Source: Hafnia alvei (GTDB taxonomy: Bacteria; Pseudomonadota; Gammaproteobacteria; Enterobacterales; Enterobacteriaceae). Taken from it: a DNA stretch of 64,000 nt. Position numbers and translations under genes: made by a program. The stretch spans positions 3,054,012 to 3,118,011 of the forward strand of contig NZ_CP139992.1 in assembly GCF_034424155.1 (NCBI RefSeq). Direction: 5' to 3'. Positions 50,401 to 59,700 of the stretch are shown in pieces. The number at the start of each line of letters is the position of its first letter. Within the stretch, counting starts at the first letter, position 1. Under the pieces are notes generated by a model. It searched no databases, was not told the DNA's origin, and worked only from the letters and a program-made list of their open reading frames with translations.

Positions 50401-53340
50401 GGGTTAGCAAGTACGACGCTGACCAATGTGCAAGCGGGTATCACCAAAGTCACTGCGAGCATTAATAGCAGCAGCCAAACGGTAGACACCACGTTTGTGG
50501 CCGACGATAGCACCGGAACCATTGTCGCAGGTGATTTAACGGTTACGGTCAATAACGCTAAAGCCAACGGTTCAGACACCAACGCCGTTCAAGCTAAAGT
50601 GACAGATGCCAACGGCAACCTGGTTCCGAATACGGCAGTCACCTTTGCAGCCAATAACGGCGCAACGGTCACCACCGCATCGGCAACCACGGACGCCCAA
50701 GGGCTGGCTAACACCACGCTGACCAACGTCAAGTCGGGGATCACCAAGGTTACCGCCACCATTAATGGCAATAGCCAAAACGTGGATACCACCTTTGTCG
50801 CCGACGACAGTACCAGCACCATTGTGGATGGCGCGTTAACGATCACCGTTGATAATGCCAAAGCCAACGGCACAGACATCAACAAGGTTCTGGCTACGGT
50901 GACGGATGCCAATGGCAACCGAGTACCCAATACCACCGTTAGCTTCTCGGCAGACAATGGCGCTGCGATTACCACCGCAACGGTAACCACCGACGATCAA
51001 GGCTTAGCGGCAACCACCCTCACCAACGTGAAGGCGGGGATCACCAAAGTCACTGCCGCGATTAACGGCAACAGCCAAACGGTAGATACCACGTTTGTGG
51101 CCGACGACAGCACCGGTACCATCGTGAGCGGCAACTTAACGATTACGGTGAACAACGCCAAAGCTGACGGCACGGAAACTAACGCGGTTCAGGCTAAGGT
51201 TACCGATGCAAATGGCAACCTCGTTCCAAATACCACGGTCAGTTTCACGGCTAATAACGGCGCAACGGTGACGACCGCATCGGCAACTACCGATGGTCAA
51301 GGACTCGCCAGCACCACGCTAACCAACGTTAAATCGGGGATCACCAAGGTTACAGCCAGCATTAACGGCAATAACCAAAGTGTGGATACCACCTTCGTGG
51401 CCGATGACACAACGTCTACGATTGTGAGCGGCGACTTAACGGTGACCATCGATAATGCCAAAGCCAACGGCACGGACAGTAACAAAGTTCAAGCCAAGGT
51501 AACGGACGCCAATGGAAACCGAGTACCGAATACCGCCGTCAGCTTCGTAGCAGACAACGGTGCAACGGTCATCACCGCATCGGTCACTACCGACGACCAA
51601 GGTCTGGCAAGCACCACGCTGACCAACATCAAAGCGGGGATCACCAAAGTCACGGCAACGGTTAACGGCAACAGCCAAACGGTAGATACCACGTTTGTGG
51701 CTGACGACAGCACCGCGACCATCGTGAACGGCGACTTAACGGTAACCATCAACAACGCCAAAGCCAACGGCACGGACAGCAATAAAGTTCAAGCCAAGGT
51801 AACGGATGCCAATGGCAATCTCGTGCCGAATACCGCAGTTAGTTTCGCGGCAGATAACGGCGCAACGGTCATTACCGCATCAGTGACAACCGACAGCCAA
51901 GGTTTAGCGAGCACCACGCTCACCAATATCAAAGCTGGCGTTACCAAAGTTACCGCCACCATCAATGGTAATAACCAAACGGTAGATACCACGTTCGTGG
52001 CCGATGACAGCACGTCTACCATCGTAAGCGGTGATTTGACGGTAACCGTGGACAACGCCAAAGCCGATGGTACTGCCACCAATAAGGTACAGGCCAAGGT
52101 CACGGATGCGAATGGCAACCTAGTGCCGAATGTTAACGTCAGTTTCACGGCGGATAACGGCGCAACGGTAACAACCGCAGCAGTCAGCACGGATGCGCAA
52201 GGTCTAGCAACCACCACGCTGACCAACATCACGGCGGGGATCACCAAAGTCACGGCGGCAATTAACGGTCATAACCAAACGGTAGATACCACCTTTGTAG
52301 CGGATATCACTACTGCAGCGGTAACTACCGTGACGCTCGACGACAGCGTGACCGATAAAATAGCCAACGGGACCGATTTCTTTACCTATACCGCTATTGT
52401 TAAAGACGCGCATGGCAACCTCGTTCCGAATGCAACGGTGAACTGGTCTCAGGACAAAGGTAATACCGTAACATTACAGGCTGCGAGCAGCGCGACCGAC
52501 GTCAACGGCAAAGCAGCCATGGTACTGACCAGTACCTCTGCAGAAGCATTATTGGTGCAAGTGTCCGCATCCTTAACAAACGGAACGCCGGTTGATGCCA
52601 ATCAGAAAGTTAACTTCAAACAACAGCTAGTGAAATTACATGGAGTGACTAAGAACGCGATAAACAATGCCATGATCCCAAATACGAAGATCGAGCTCTC
52701 TTTATCTGAAAATAACGCAAATCCGGAATACTCCGTGACCAGCGGTACCGATGGTAAATACGAGATCAGTATTCCGCAGGGGGTTTATTATGTGAAAGCC
52801 AGCGCAACCGGCTTTATCACGTTAGATTCAACGCTCGATATCCAAACGGTTACAGACCAGCAGAAGGACTTTGTTCTGTCGCCAAACTTAGATGGCAAAG
52901 CGGCGCGTATTGTTCTCACGTGGAATGATAAACCTGCTGACCTTGATTCCTATCTCTGGGTGCCTAAGGTGGGAAATCCAACCAGTTTAATAAAGGTTAA
53001 TTATGGTTCTAAATCACCAGCCGGTGCAGATGCAACGCTAGATGTGGATGCAAGAAATGGCTATGGCCCCGAAACTATCACGGTAGATAGCATGCATCCG
53101 GGCGTGTATTGCTACGTCGTCAATAGATTCAGCGCATCACCTGTTGCCTATGGTGGCGCCAAAGTTAAGCTTTACTTATCCGATGGAACATCGCAGGAGT
53201 TTAAAATTGAAGATGCAACCGGCGCCACTGATAACATGTTGAATTGGACCGTGTTTAAAATTGATACAACATCTGGCCAAACTGACATCAACGTAGTAAA
53301 TACACTAGCGAGTTCAGGAAATAATGGGGACTGCAAGTAA
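44416..53340 (+). CDS. Giant inverse autotransporter adhesin (intimin/invasin family)
   Basis: The protein has 2,974 residues from the ATG at 44416; a TTG start four codons upstream is less likely. A signal peptide (MRKIISPRGMKITSWGIIFI and following hydrophobic run ending SSVARA) leads to a linker. The inverse-autotransporter beta-barrel spans about 130-400 (NEDRNTANLGLGYRQYIG). Two divergent Ig-like domains and about 20 near-identical 100-residue Ig-like domains follow (ADDSTATIVSGDL marks each start). The end is a carboxypeptidase-regulatory-like segment and a Cys-bearing cap (LTWNDKPADLDSYLWVP). A surface adhesin with a very long passenger domain; no LysM segment seen. Confidence 0.93.
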   Translation: MRKIISPRGMKITSWGIIFIQVLTPLLISASSVARATEYNNMEETILGLQSVVDNNAKTIIQPTSPLITKEKKNLPALTTTPEFQSLFPPETTPTPSAPVSITPEQPLSHLPSLGSDAASRDSAPAADLTGNAMQAGQILSSDNVTNASINYAKSIGEGLINQQINDWLNQKGTARVSVGSDNKIAGDMLLPIIGDNDSLFFSQVGLHGNEDRNTANLGLGYRQYIGDWMYGVNTFYDYDYTGKNARLGVGGEAWTDYLKLAVNGYYGLTDWHQSHLSDMKDYDERPANGFDLRAEAYLPSYPQLGANIKYEQYFGKGIDLGTGTNPDDLKNNPKALTLGLNYTPVPLVTIKGEHSVGDKDDSRIGLDINYRFGVPWAQQISADSVDALRSLMGSMYEFVDRNYEIVMQYRKQDLLRISLPNKVTAKAAETIILPLTVSKAKYGLKDVDWTASAEFLANGGSFRKLSLTQLEVKLPPYVYTKRANAAQGYVIKAVGVDNNGNNSNTAATTINVEPSKNIISELAITPSGSVPANDSDYFTVTAFVRDEQSQPMVAEPITFDIDNLKGADGRSAATLFKDGRSSPQSLTVNTDGNGKATVFVRSKLAKIGVITATMNNGNYKSGQVEFIADAASAQISALEIIKNHALADGKSTNKLQATVKDANGNALANVQVGLDATHNASLVNGSTMMTDSEGQAMVLVTNAIVGDSTITARINGSAKTQAVTFIADKSTSVIRQGDMTATQDAIANGTATNKITAKITDANANTVSDVTVHFTVSNGAKITTVKGVTGDDGIATATVTSLKADTYTVTARIQESGNSAQADTRFIADSSTATITDSNLTIDPNGALANGVNTDNVAVIVTDANNNLVPNATVNFVVASGATITTVIGTTGADGKATATVTSSTSGTYAVTATVNGHSASKDAVFVADSGTATITSGDLKVTVDNALANGTAMNAVQAKVTDAHGNTVPNVTVNFTADHGAIVTTASAVTDASGLASTTLSNITSGTTNIVAAINGTSQNVNTNFAPDDSTATITKGNLVVIQNNAKANGSDANSVQAKVTDANGNLVPNATVNFSANHGATVVTASAITNAQGLASTELTNTLSGAATVTAKINGQSIAVDTQFVADGSTAVIVKGDLTVTADNAKADGHATNAVQAKVTDANGNLVPNASVSFSADNGATIATATATTNDQGLATTSLTNLTTGVAKVTATINSSSQVVNTHFVADDGTATIVSGNLTVLVNNAKANGADTNSVQAKVTDANGNLVPNTVVSFTANHGATVITASATTNENGLATTTLTNVSAGVTNVSAAINGNSQNIDTTFVADDSTSTIVKGDLTVIINNAKANGTDSNKVQAKVTDANGNLVPNTPVNFTANNGATVVTALVTTDSQGLASTSLTNITAGITKVTATVNANSQNVDTTFAADDSTATIVSGDLTITINNAKANGTDANKVQAKVTDANGNLVPNTAVSFAADNGATIATASAMTNSQGLASTTLTNVKAGITTVTATINGDSQNVATTFVADDSTSTITSANLTVTVNNAKADGVDINTVQAKVTDAQGNSVPNATVSFTANNGAGVATSSVTTDAQGLASTNLTNVTAGITKVTAAINGTSQTVDTSFEADGGTSTITDGNLTVTLNNAKADGSATNAVQAKVTDAKGNAVPNVDVSFSANNGATVITATVTTNAQGLASTTLTNVTAGTTKVTAAINGNRQSVNTTFIADDGTSTITDGNLTVTVNNAKANGSATNEVQAKVTDANGNTVPNVEVRFSANNGASIIDAAVMTNENGVAVTTLTNVTAGNTKVTAVINGSNQTVDTTFVADDTTGTIVNGNLTVTADNAKANGTATNAVQAKVTDANGNLVPNTVVSFTATNGATVTTASATTNTQGLASTTLTNVKAGVTKVTATINGDSQTVDTTFIADDTTGTIVNGALTVIVNNAKANGTDSNKVQATVTDANGNLVPNTVVTFAADNGATVTTVSATTNAQGLASTTLTNVQAGITKVTASINSSSQTVDTTFVADDSTGTIVAGDLTVTVNNAKANGSDTNAVQAKVTDANGNLVPNTAVTFAANNGATVTTASATTDAQGLANTTLTNVKSGITKVTATINGNSQNVDTTFVADDSTSTIVDGALTITVDNAKANGTDINKVLATVTDANGNRVPNTTVSFSADNGAAITTATVTTDDQGLAATTLTNVKAGITKVTAAINGNSQTVDTTFVADDSTGTIVSGNLTITVNNAKADGTETNAVQAKVTDANGNLVPNTTVSFTANNGATVTTASATTDGQGLASTTLTNVKSGITKVTASINGNNQSVDTTFVADDTTSTIVSGDLTVTIDNAKANGTDSNKVQAKVTDANGNRVPNTAVSFVADNGATVITASVTTDDQGLASTTLTNIKAGITKVTATVNGNSQTVDTTFVADDSTATIVNGDLTVTINNAKANGTDSNKVQAKVTDANGNLVPNTAVSFAADNGATVITASVTTDSQGLASTTLTNIKAGVTKVTATINGNNQTVDTTFVADDSTSTIVSGDLTVTVDNAKADGTATNKVQAKVTDANGNLVPNVNVSFTADNGATVTTAAVSTDAQGLATTTLTNITAGITKVTAAINGHNQTVDTTFVADITTAAVTTVTLDDSVTDKIANGTDFFTYTAIVKDAHGNLVPNATVNWSQDKGNTVTLQAASSATDVNGKAAMVLTSTSAEALLVQVSASLTNGTPVDANQKVNFKQQLVKLHGVTKNAINNAMIPNTKIELSLSENNANPEYSVTSGTDGKYEISIPQGVYYVKASATGFITLDSTLDIQTVTDQQKDFVLSPNLDGKAARIVLTWNDKPADLDSYLWVPKVGNPTSLIKVNYGSKSPAGADATLDVDARNGYGPETITVDSMHPGVYCYVVNRFSASPVAYGGAKVKLYLSDGTSQEFKIEDATGATDNMLNWTVFKIDTTSGQTDINVVNTLASSGNNGDCK
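46590..52312 (+). repeat. Tandem Ig-like repeat array in the first adhesin
   Basis: About 19 to 20 units of close to 300 bases each (100 residues) run from 46590 to 52312. Each unit contains a version of NNAKANGTD, KVQAKVTDANGNLVPN and TTDAQGLASTTLTNV. Neighbouring units share long identical DNA stretches, so the array is prone to recombination and length change. Confidence 0.9.
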
Positions 53341-53378
53341 GACTAACTAACAGTTGATGAATTTAAGACAATAATATC

Positions 53379-53409
53379 AATGGCGCTAAAATTATTTAGC
53401 GCCATTTTT
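53379..53409 (+). terminator. Terminator after the first adhesin gene
   Basis: AATGGCGCTAAA / TTTAGCGCCATT, a 12-base-pair perfect stem with a four-base loop, followed by TTTATT. Confidence 0.85.
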
Positions 53410-53471
53410 ATTAGAGCAAGAAAGTTGATGATTGATGAATACAACTAAATTGAATAGTGTTATCTCGCTGA

Positions 53472-53930
53472 TTAGATATCAGAAAGACCTTTACGTTTTT
53501 CGTTAACTAGAATAAAGCTCGAGTACTGAATTTTTGAACACAGTGTCTCTAGCTTCATTTTTAGCTCCATCGTGTACACTTTCTTGGCATCCTTATCCAT
53601 GATATTTTTATTTGAGTTGAGAAACTTAAACCCGTCGGTGATCTTATTGTAGTCTTCAGCATACTTAGGGTATTGGCTAGACTTCTCCTCGCGTAGGAAA
53701 TTATAATTATCCATACATTTATTATTCGTAGATGAATAGGAATGGCCACCGACAATACTGCTTTTAGGCGGCGTATTCTCTTCCGTTGGCGTTAACTGAC
53801 TGTTAGCATAAAAATAATCATACTCCAACTCATCTCCTCGGTAGTTTTGATTCGTTTTATTTGGCGAAGAACAACCGGACAGAAAAAAAGTTGTTCCTAT
53901 AAGAAAAAATCCTATCTGTTTTTTATTCAT
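53472..53930 (-). CDS. Adhesin-locus lipoprotein, paralogue 2
   Basis: I start it at MNKKQIGFFLIGTTFFLSGC (53930), which has GGAA upstream. The 153-residue protein has a signal with lipobox LSGC. The mature part repeats the same pattern as the lipoprotein at 43864: NKCMDNYNFLRE, FKFLNSNKNIMDKDAKKVYT, MKLETLCSKIQY. The two are clearly homologous, and both flank the first adhesin. A longer frame from 53978 adds 16 residues before the signal and is less likely. Family and role are unknown. Confidence 0.72.
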   Translation of the reverse strand: MNKKQIGFFLIGTTFFLSGCSSPNKTNQNYRGDELEYDYFYANSQLTPTEENTPPKSSIVGGHSYSSTNNKCMDNYNFLREEKSSQYPKYAEDYNKITDGFKFLNSNKNIMDKDAKKVYTMELKMKLETLCSKIQYSSFILVNEKRKGLSDI

Positions 53931-53994
53931 ACTATTTCCATTAATGATTAATAGAGGGGTATTGGTAAAGCCGTTCATTCAAACAAAATGGGCA

Positions 53995-54474
53995 TTATGA
54001 GGTACAGGCAAACACAAAATTATTCGCACGACCGAACAAATAAGTGTTTTTAATTTTATGTACACTGATGTTAATTTCTTTTAAGTCTTTATTACGAAAA
54101 AACAAAAAATCAAGGATAGGTTCTGGTGAGAAAGACTCATCAACGGAATCATGGAAGTATGTGATCAGTTGAGCATCGTAGATAACAATACGTTTGGGTG
54201 CCACGACATGATACTTGAAATCAACGCTGCGAATGACATCCTGAGACACGCCATTTTTAGTTAAATACCCCGTCATTTCGGCATGCCCTTGCATTTTATC
54301 ATTCAGACTAAATGAAATATTCCCGTCCAGCAGGTCTTTACTTTCACTATCGCTATAGGAAAACTCGCCATCGCATACAAAATTATATGATGGCTCATAG
54401 ATAAAACAGACGTAGATAACTTCAAACGCCAATATGAAAGTAAAAAGGAGCAAAGTGACAATTTTTTTGTTCAT
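53995..54474 (-). CDS. FidL-like membrane-anchored periplasmic protein
   Basis: The protein has 159 residues with one N-terminal membrane segment (KIVTLLLFTFILAFEVIYVC) and a periplasmic part of strand-rich sequence (SYNFVCDGEFSYSDSE, KGYL-like YLTKNG, FGRANNFVFACTS). The size, topology and Cys pattern match FidL of Salmonella pathogenicity island 3. Its start overlaps the stop of the ToxR-like regulator (ATGA), as in the fidL-marT pair. FidL may modulate the regulator; this is inference. Confidence 0.62.
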   Translation of the reverse strand: MNKKIVTLLLFTFILAFEVIYVCFIYEPSYNFVCDGEFSYSDSESKDLLDGNISFSLNDKMQGHAEMTGYLTKNGVSQDVIRSVDFKYHVVAPKRIVIYDAQLITYFHDSVDESFSPEPILDFLFFRNKDLKEINISVHKIKNTYLFGRANNFVFACTS

Positions 54475-55214
54475 TTTATATAGTATCCTTTACAAAAAAA
54501 GTATTCGTTTCTTCTTTTATCGACAATACATTCCGCAAGAAATGAACGCCCACTCCCTCGACTTTCTGGCTTTACAATAAATATTCTTTCAGGAATACAT
54601 CGCACTTCACTGACTGTAATCAGCTTCACTGATGACTCCAACAAATCGCGTGATTGTCCTCGTGTATACTCAGGTAGAACATTGACGCTACAAGCATCAA
54701 ACTTCCCGATATTTACGATAGGTGTATCGAGACTGTAGGTATCATTTTTGTATAAAACGTAGGTAAAAAACACCACAATAAAAATGGCCAGCGCGCTCAT
54801 TGTCACAGTATAAATATAGCTTTTGTTACTCTGTTTTAGACTCTTATCCTTTTCAGTAAAATTCACGGGTTCTGCGTTACACTCTTTTTCTACACAGATA
54901 GATGCATTTAAACTAAACCCTACCTTTGGAATAGTTTTAATCACCTCATCATCAATACCCAACAAGGAAAATGTTCGCCTAAGAATAGAGATATATTGGT
55001 TAAGTGTATTATTAGATGAACGTAAGCCTTGCTTGTCCCATATATCTTCTAAAATTTGCTCTCTAGAAAGGATTTCACCTTTCTTATTGAGCAATAGACA
55101 AAGAAGATTACAGTTAGTAATCGTTAAGTTAATAACTTGCTCAGGGCTTTCTATACTCCAAATGGCACCGTCTGCAGGCTTAAACCTAACCGTCTCATTA
55201 ATTTTATAAATCAT
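54471..55214 (-). CDS. ToxR/CadC-type membrane regulator (MarT-like)
   Basis: The protein has 247 residues from the ATG at 55214. The N-terminal winged helix (OmpR type) has NKKGEILSREQILEDIWDKQ and SNNTLNQYISILRRTFSLLG, then TIPKVGFSL. One membrane helix lies near residues 132-155 (TVTMSALAIFIVVFFTYVLY). The periplasmic C-terminal part has four Cys (DACSV, VRCIP, AECIV, FFCKG) that may form disulfides. Linked to a FidL-like gene and to giant adhesins, it resembles MarT, which activates the adhesin gene misL in Salmonella. Confidence 0.75.
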   Translation of the reverse strand: MIYKINETVRFKPADGAIWSIESPEQVINLTITNCNLLCLLLNKKGEILSREQILEDIWDKQGLRSSNNTLNQYISILRRTFSLLGIDDEVIKTIPKVGFSLNASICVEKECNAEPVNFTEKDKSLKQSNKSYIYTVTMSALAIFIVVFFTYVLYKNDTYSLDTPIVNIGKFDACSVNVLPEYTRGQSRDLLESSVKLITVSEVRCIPERIFIVKPESRGSGRSFLAECIVDKRRNEYFFCKGYYIK

Positions 55215-56751
55215 GAATTTTACATTATATTGATTCAATTTATCACACTCACATCAGAGAAACTGAGCTATAAATACAGATAAGGCCCTCTGTTTTATAG
55301 TAAACAAGAACGCTGTTATAAAAAGCGTGTGAAATGAGATTTTTTCATATTTTCCCTCAATATTTTATCGATAAACCTTTTTACTTTTTCAGCACTTATG
55401 AAGTAGTAAGAATCATCTCAAATAAAACCGAGCGGGTAAAACAAGTGATGCGTGTGATTTATACAATTTATAAGAATTTTATTAAAACAATAATTAACCC
55501 AAGATAGGCAAAAACACCAAATATAAATAAACCAACCTGCACCCTGCGGGTTATTAGTCTGCTTAACATGGTTTTTTTAGAATATTTGCAATAATTTGAT
55601 TGTGAAGTGTTTTTATAGAAAAGACTGGTTTTTTAGGAAAATTACCGCATTAATCGCCGCCTAAAAATCAATTTCATCATGACTTTTATTTTAGCTTACA
55701 GCTCAATTACCGCAATAATTCGAGATATAAATCTACCTTATAATTATAAAGACGACAATTTTCTTCAATCTTAAGCATCTCTATAGTATTTAGTATTATT
55801 TTTAATGAACATAAGGTGGTGATTGTTCTATGAAGATGTTTTTAGAGGTTTAAAAATCACAATATTCAGATATTCCTCCTCAATGAGGTGGATAAAAACC
55901 CCACCTCATCGCTTACATTAAAATACAAACAACATAATTACAACAAAATAAGATCATAATTAACAATGATTGATATCATAATAGGCCACTCTGGTTATCG
56001 ACTTCGCTTGCTCAATCATCTCAAGGCTGCGATGAATCAAGCTGCGGCTTCTTTCACTGTCTTCTTGCAAAAAAAAACAATAAATCGGTGATCGTGTTCT
56101 GTGCCGTACGCGCAGAAATAGACGAGCTACGCAACCTCAACCAAAGATGGTCATACCGCGAGTACCAAACCATGATTTATTCTCATTTCGCAAACACAGC
56201 GCGCTTCACCGTCTGTACTCTAGATAGACCTGTGAGTAAAACATAATTAATTAGCAGTTAATAGATTATTCACTTTTAATTAAATTAATGATTATAGACA
56301 TGCATATTAAAAAAACATTTGTGTGAGGTATGTTTATAACTAATTAAAAAATAACATTTTAAAAAATATTTTATTTACGCCATCAATATTCTAGATTCCA
56401 AATATTCCATAAAATTTAGTAAAAAAAGGCATGGTGCTATTTTTTACAATTACCACTCCGTCTATATCTAGTAATGTGATAATGAGAGATATAGAATCCT
56501 TGTTCTAATTTTGGCGTAATTAGTTTTCTTATTCATTTCCTAAGAATATATTTAGCAAAATATAATACGCAAAACAAATGATAGATAGAAGCCTAACAAG
56601 GATTGCGAGGCTTGCATGACAGAAAAGAGTTAATTATTTATCAAATAAATTCTTTCCCCTTAATTTATATAATATGGATATCAACAAACGCTTTCACTTA
56701 AACAATTTAAATCCACTTATCAATCAATACCCTATCTTCTTATGAATAAAT
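55215..56751. other. Long AT-rich region between the regulator and the second adhesin
   Basis: About 1.5 kb. It contains no intact gene. A decayed frame lies at 55960-56173. The sequence from 55500 to 56700 is AT-rich and probably contains the promoter of the second adhesin and of the divergent regulator; I see no clear -35/-10 pair or operator. Confidence 0.5.
55960..56173 (-). pseudogene. Decayed short gene with a homopolymer frameshift
   Basis: The minus strand reads MVWYSRYDHLWLRLRSSS up to a run of nine T (56077-56069), where the frame changes. The other frame continues LQEDSERSRSLIHRSLEMIE and ends at 55960. Together they would encode about 70 residues with helical character. No family is recognised, so this is tentative. 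Confidence 0.3.
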
Positions 56752-56781
56752 ATGAATACGCTACACAACATGGAAGTCGTT

Positions 56782-59700
56782 ATGAAAAATGATAAAAGGC
56801 ACACTAGCATATCAATGAGAAAAATAATCTCACCCAAGGGGGTAAAAATTACCTCTTGGGGGCTGATCCTTATCCAACTTCTTACACCATTGCTGATTTC
56901 TGCCAGCTCTGTTGCCCGCGCGGCTGAATATAGCAATATGAAGGCGCCGACGCTTGGTTCGCAATCCATCGTAGATAACACGGCAAACAACACCATTCCC
57001 TCTCTGGGAAGTGATAATACCGCATCGCCGAAGTCCGCCCCTGCCCCCGACTCTACAATGAGCGATAATGCAATGCAGGCCGGGAAAATTCTTTCCAGCG
57101 ATAACATTGCTAATTCCTCTATCAACTATGCGAAAAGCGTGGGTGAAGATTTAATTAACCAGCAAATTAACGACTGGTTAAACCAAAAAGGCACAGCGCG
57201 CGTCAGCGTCGAATCTGATAACAAGATTGCAGGGGATATGTTACTTCCCATCATTGGAAATAACGACAAGCTCTTATTTACGCAACTTGGAATGCACGGT
57301 AATGAAGATCGAAATACCGCTAACTTAGGCCTCGGCTATCGCCAATATATTGGGGATTGGATATATGGCATTAATACCTTCTACGATTATGATTACACTG
57401 GGAAAAATGCGCGATTAGGCGTGGGCGGTGAAGCGTGGACTGATTACCTGAAACTGGCTGTCAATAGTTATTACGGTCTAACTGACTGGCATCAGTCTCA
57501 TCTCTCTGATATGGACGATTATGACGAGCGGCCAGCGAATGGCTTTGACCTGCGCGCAGAAGCCTATTTGCCTTCATACCCACAACTGGGCGCCAACATT
57601 AAATATGAACAATACTTTGGCACAGGCATTGATTTAGGCACGGGCACCGATCCCGACGATTTAAAAGATAATCCAAAAGCACTGACCCTCGGCCTGAACT
57701 ATACACCAGTCCCCCTGTTCACCTTGAAAGGTGAGCACTCCGTAGGTGATAAAAATGAAAGCCTCATCGGCCTTGATGTCACCTATCGCTTTGGTGTGCC
57801 ATGGGAGCAACAAATTAGCACCGACTCGGTGGATACACTCCGTAGCCTGAAGGGCGGCATGTCTGAATTTGTCGACCGCGACTATGACATTGTTATGCAG
57901 TATCGCAAGCAGGATTTACTGCAGATTTCATTACCCGATAATGTGAATGCCAACGCTGCCGACACGATCGTCCTTCCTCTTACTGTGACCAAAGATAAAT
58001 ACGGCCTAAAAGATGTCGATTGGACGGCATCGCCTGAATTCATCGCAAACGGTGGGACATTCCGCAAACTATCACTCACCCAGTTGGAAGTGAAGTTGCC
58101 CGCATACGTGCATAACCAGCACGCCAATGCTGCGCAAAAATATGTCTTTAAAGCCGTGGGTATAGATAACAATGGCAATAGCTCAAACACAGCAACGACC
58201 ACCATCAACGTCGCGCCATCTAAAACCGTCATTAGCCAATTAATTATCACCCCGTCAGGCGCAGTGCCCGCCAATAATACGGATTATTTCACCGTAACGG
58301 CCGTCGTTGTTGACGATAAGGGCCAACCGATGGCTGCACAAGCGATCACATTCAATGTGGATGATCTCAAAGACAGCAACGGCCAGTCCGCAGCAACGCT
58401 ATTCAAAGACAATCATTCTGATGGTCAGGAACTCACAGCAAATACGGATAGTCAGGGAAAAGCGACAATATACGTGCGCAGTAAACTGGCTAAAGAAGGC
58501 ACGATCACCGCGACCATGAGTAACGGTAACAATATCTCTGGCCGGCTAAACTTTGTTGCCGATACCACTTCGGCACAGATCAGCGCGCTGGACGTCATTA
58601 ATAACAACGCCCCGTCCGATGGACAAAGTACCGATAAACTCAAAGTCACTGTTAAAGATGGTAATAACAACCCGCTTGCCAATGCCACCGTTGAGTTAAG
58701 TGCCTCCCATGGTGCAACGCTTGTCGGAGGTTCTACCGTGGTCACTGACACCGAAGGGCAAGCCACCGTCCTCGTGACTAGCCTCAACGGGGGCGACAGC
58801 ACGATCACAGCACAAATCAACGGCACCACCAAAACCCAAGTCATTACCTTTGTTGCCGGTAAATCAACGCCAACTATTGCGCAAGGCGATCTGACAGCCA
58901 CTCAAGATGCCGTTGCCAACGGTACCGCAACCAACAAGATCACCGCCAAAATCACCGATGCCAATGCGAAAACGGTTCCCGATGTCACGGTACATTTCAC
59001 CGTCAGCAACGGAGCTAAAATCACCACGGTCAACGGTGTTACCGGCAGTGATGGCATCGCTACAGCGACGGTCACCAGCCTCAAGGCAGAGACCTATACC
59101 GTCACGGCTCAAATTCAAGACTCAGAAAACAGCGCCCAAGTGGATACCCACTTTATCGCTGACAGCGCAACCGCCACCATTACCGATAGTCATCTGACTA
59201 TTGATCCGAACGGCGCGTTGGACAACGGTGTAGACACCGACAACGTTGAAGCGATTGTCACGGACGCCAACGGAAACCTTGTGCCGAATATCCCAGTGAA
59301 TTTTGTTGCCGCATCTGGGGCAATCATCACTACGGCGATCGGCACCACGGACACAAATGGTAAGGCGACCACAACGGTCACCAGCAAAATATCCGGGAAA
59401 TACGCCGTCACGGCGACGGTCAACGGAAATTCAGCTAGCAAAGACGCGGTATTTGTCGCTGACAGCGGAACGGCGAGGATTGCCTCTGGCGATCTGAAAG
59501 TCACTGTGGATAACGCGTTGGCCAACGGAACCGCAATGGATGCCGTTCAAGCCAAAGTCACCGATGCATATGGCAACCCCGTTAACAACGTTACAGTAAG
59601 CTTTACCGCCGACAACGGTGCTGTAGTCACCACCGCATCAGCGGTAACAGACGCCAGCGGCTTGGCCAGCACAACCCTAAGCAATACAACGTCGGGAACC

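Noticed and set aside
46606-52413. Many long minus-strand open frames across the first adhesin array (for example 46878-47636, 51789-52253)
   Set aside because: They repeat with the same period as the adhesin units, are shadows of its codon bias and lack ribosome sites; no known protein features.
56724-57125. Minus-strand frame of 133 codons overlapping the start of the second adhesin
   Set aside because: It is antisense to the signal peptide and linker of the adhesin and has no ribosome site; its hydrophobic parts mirror the signal sequence.
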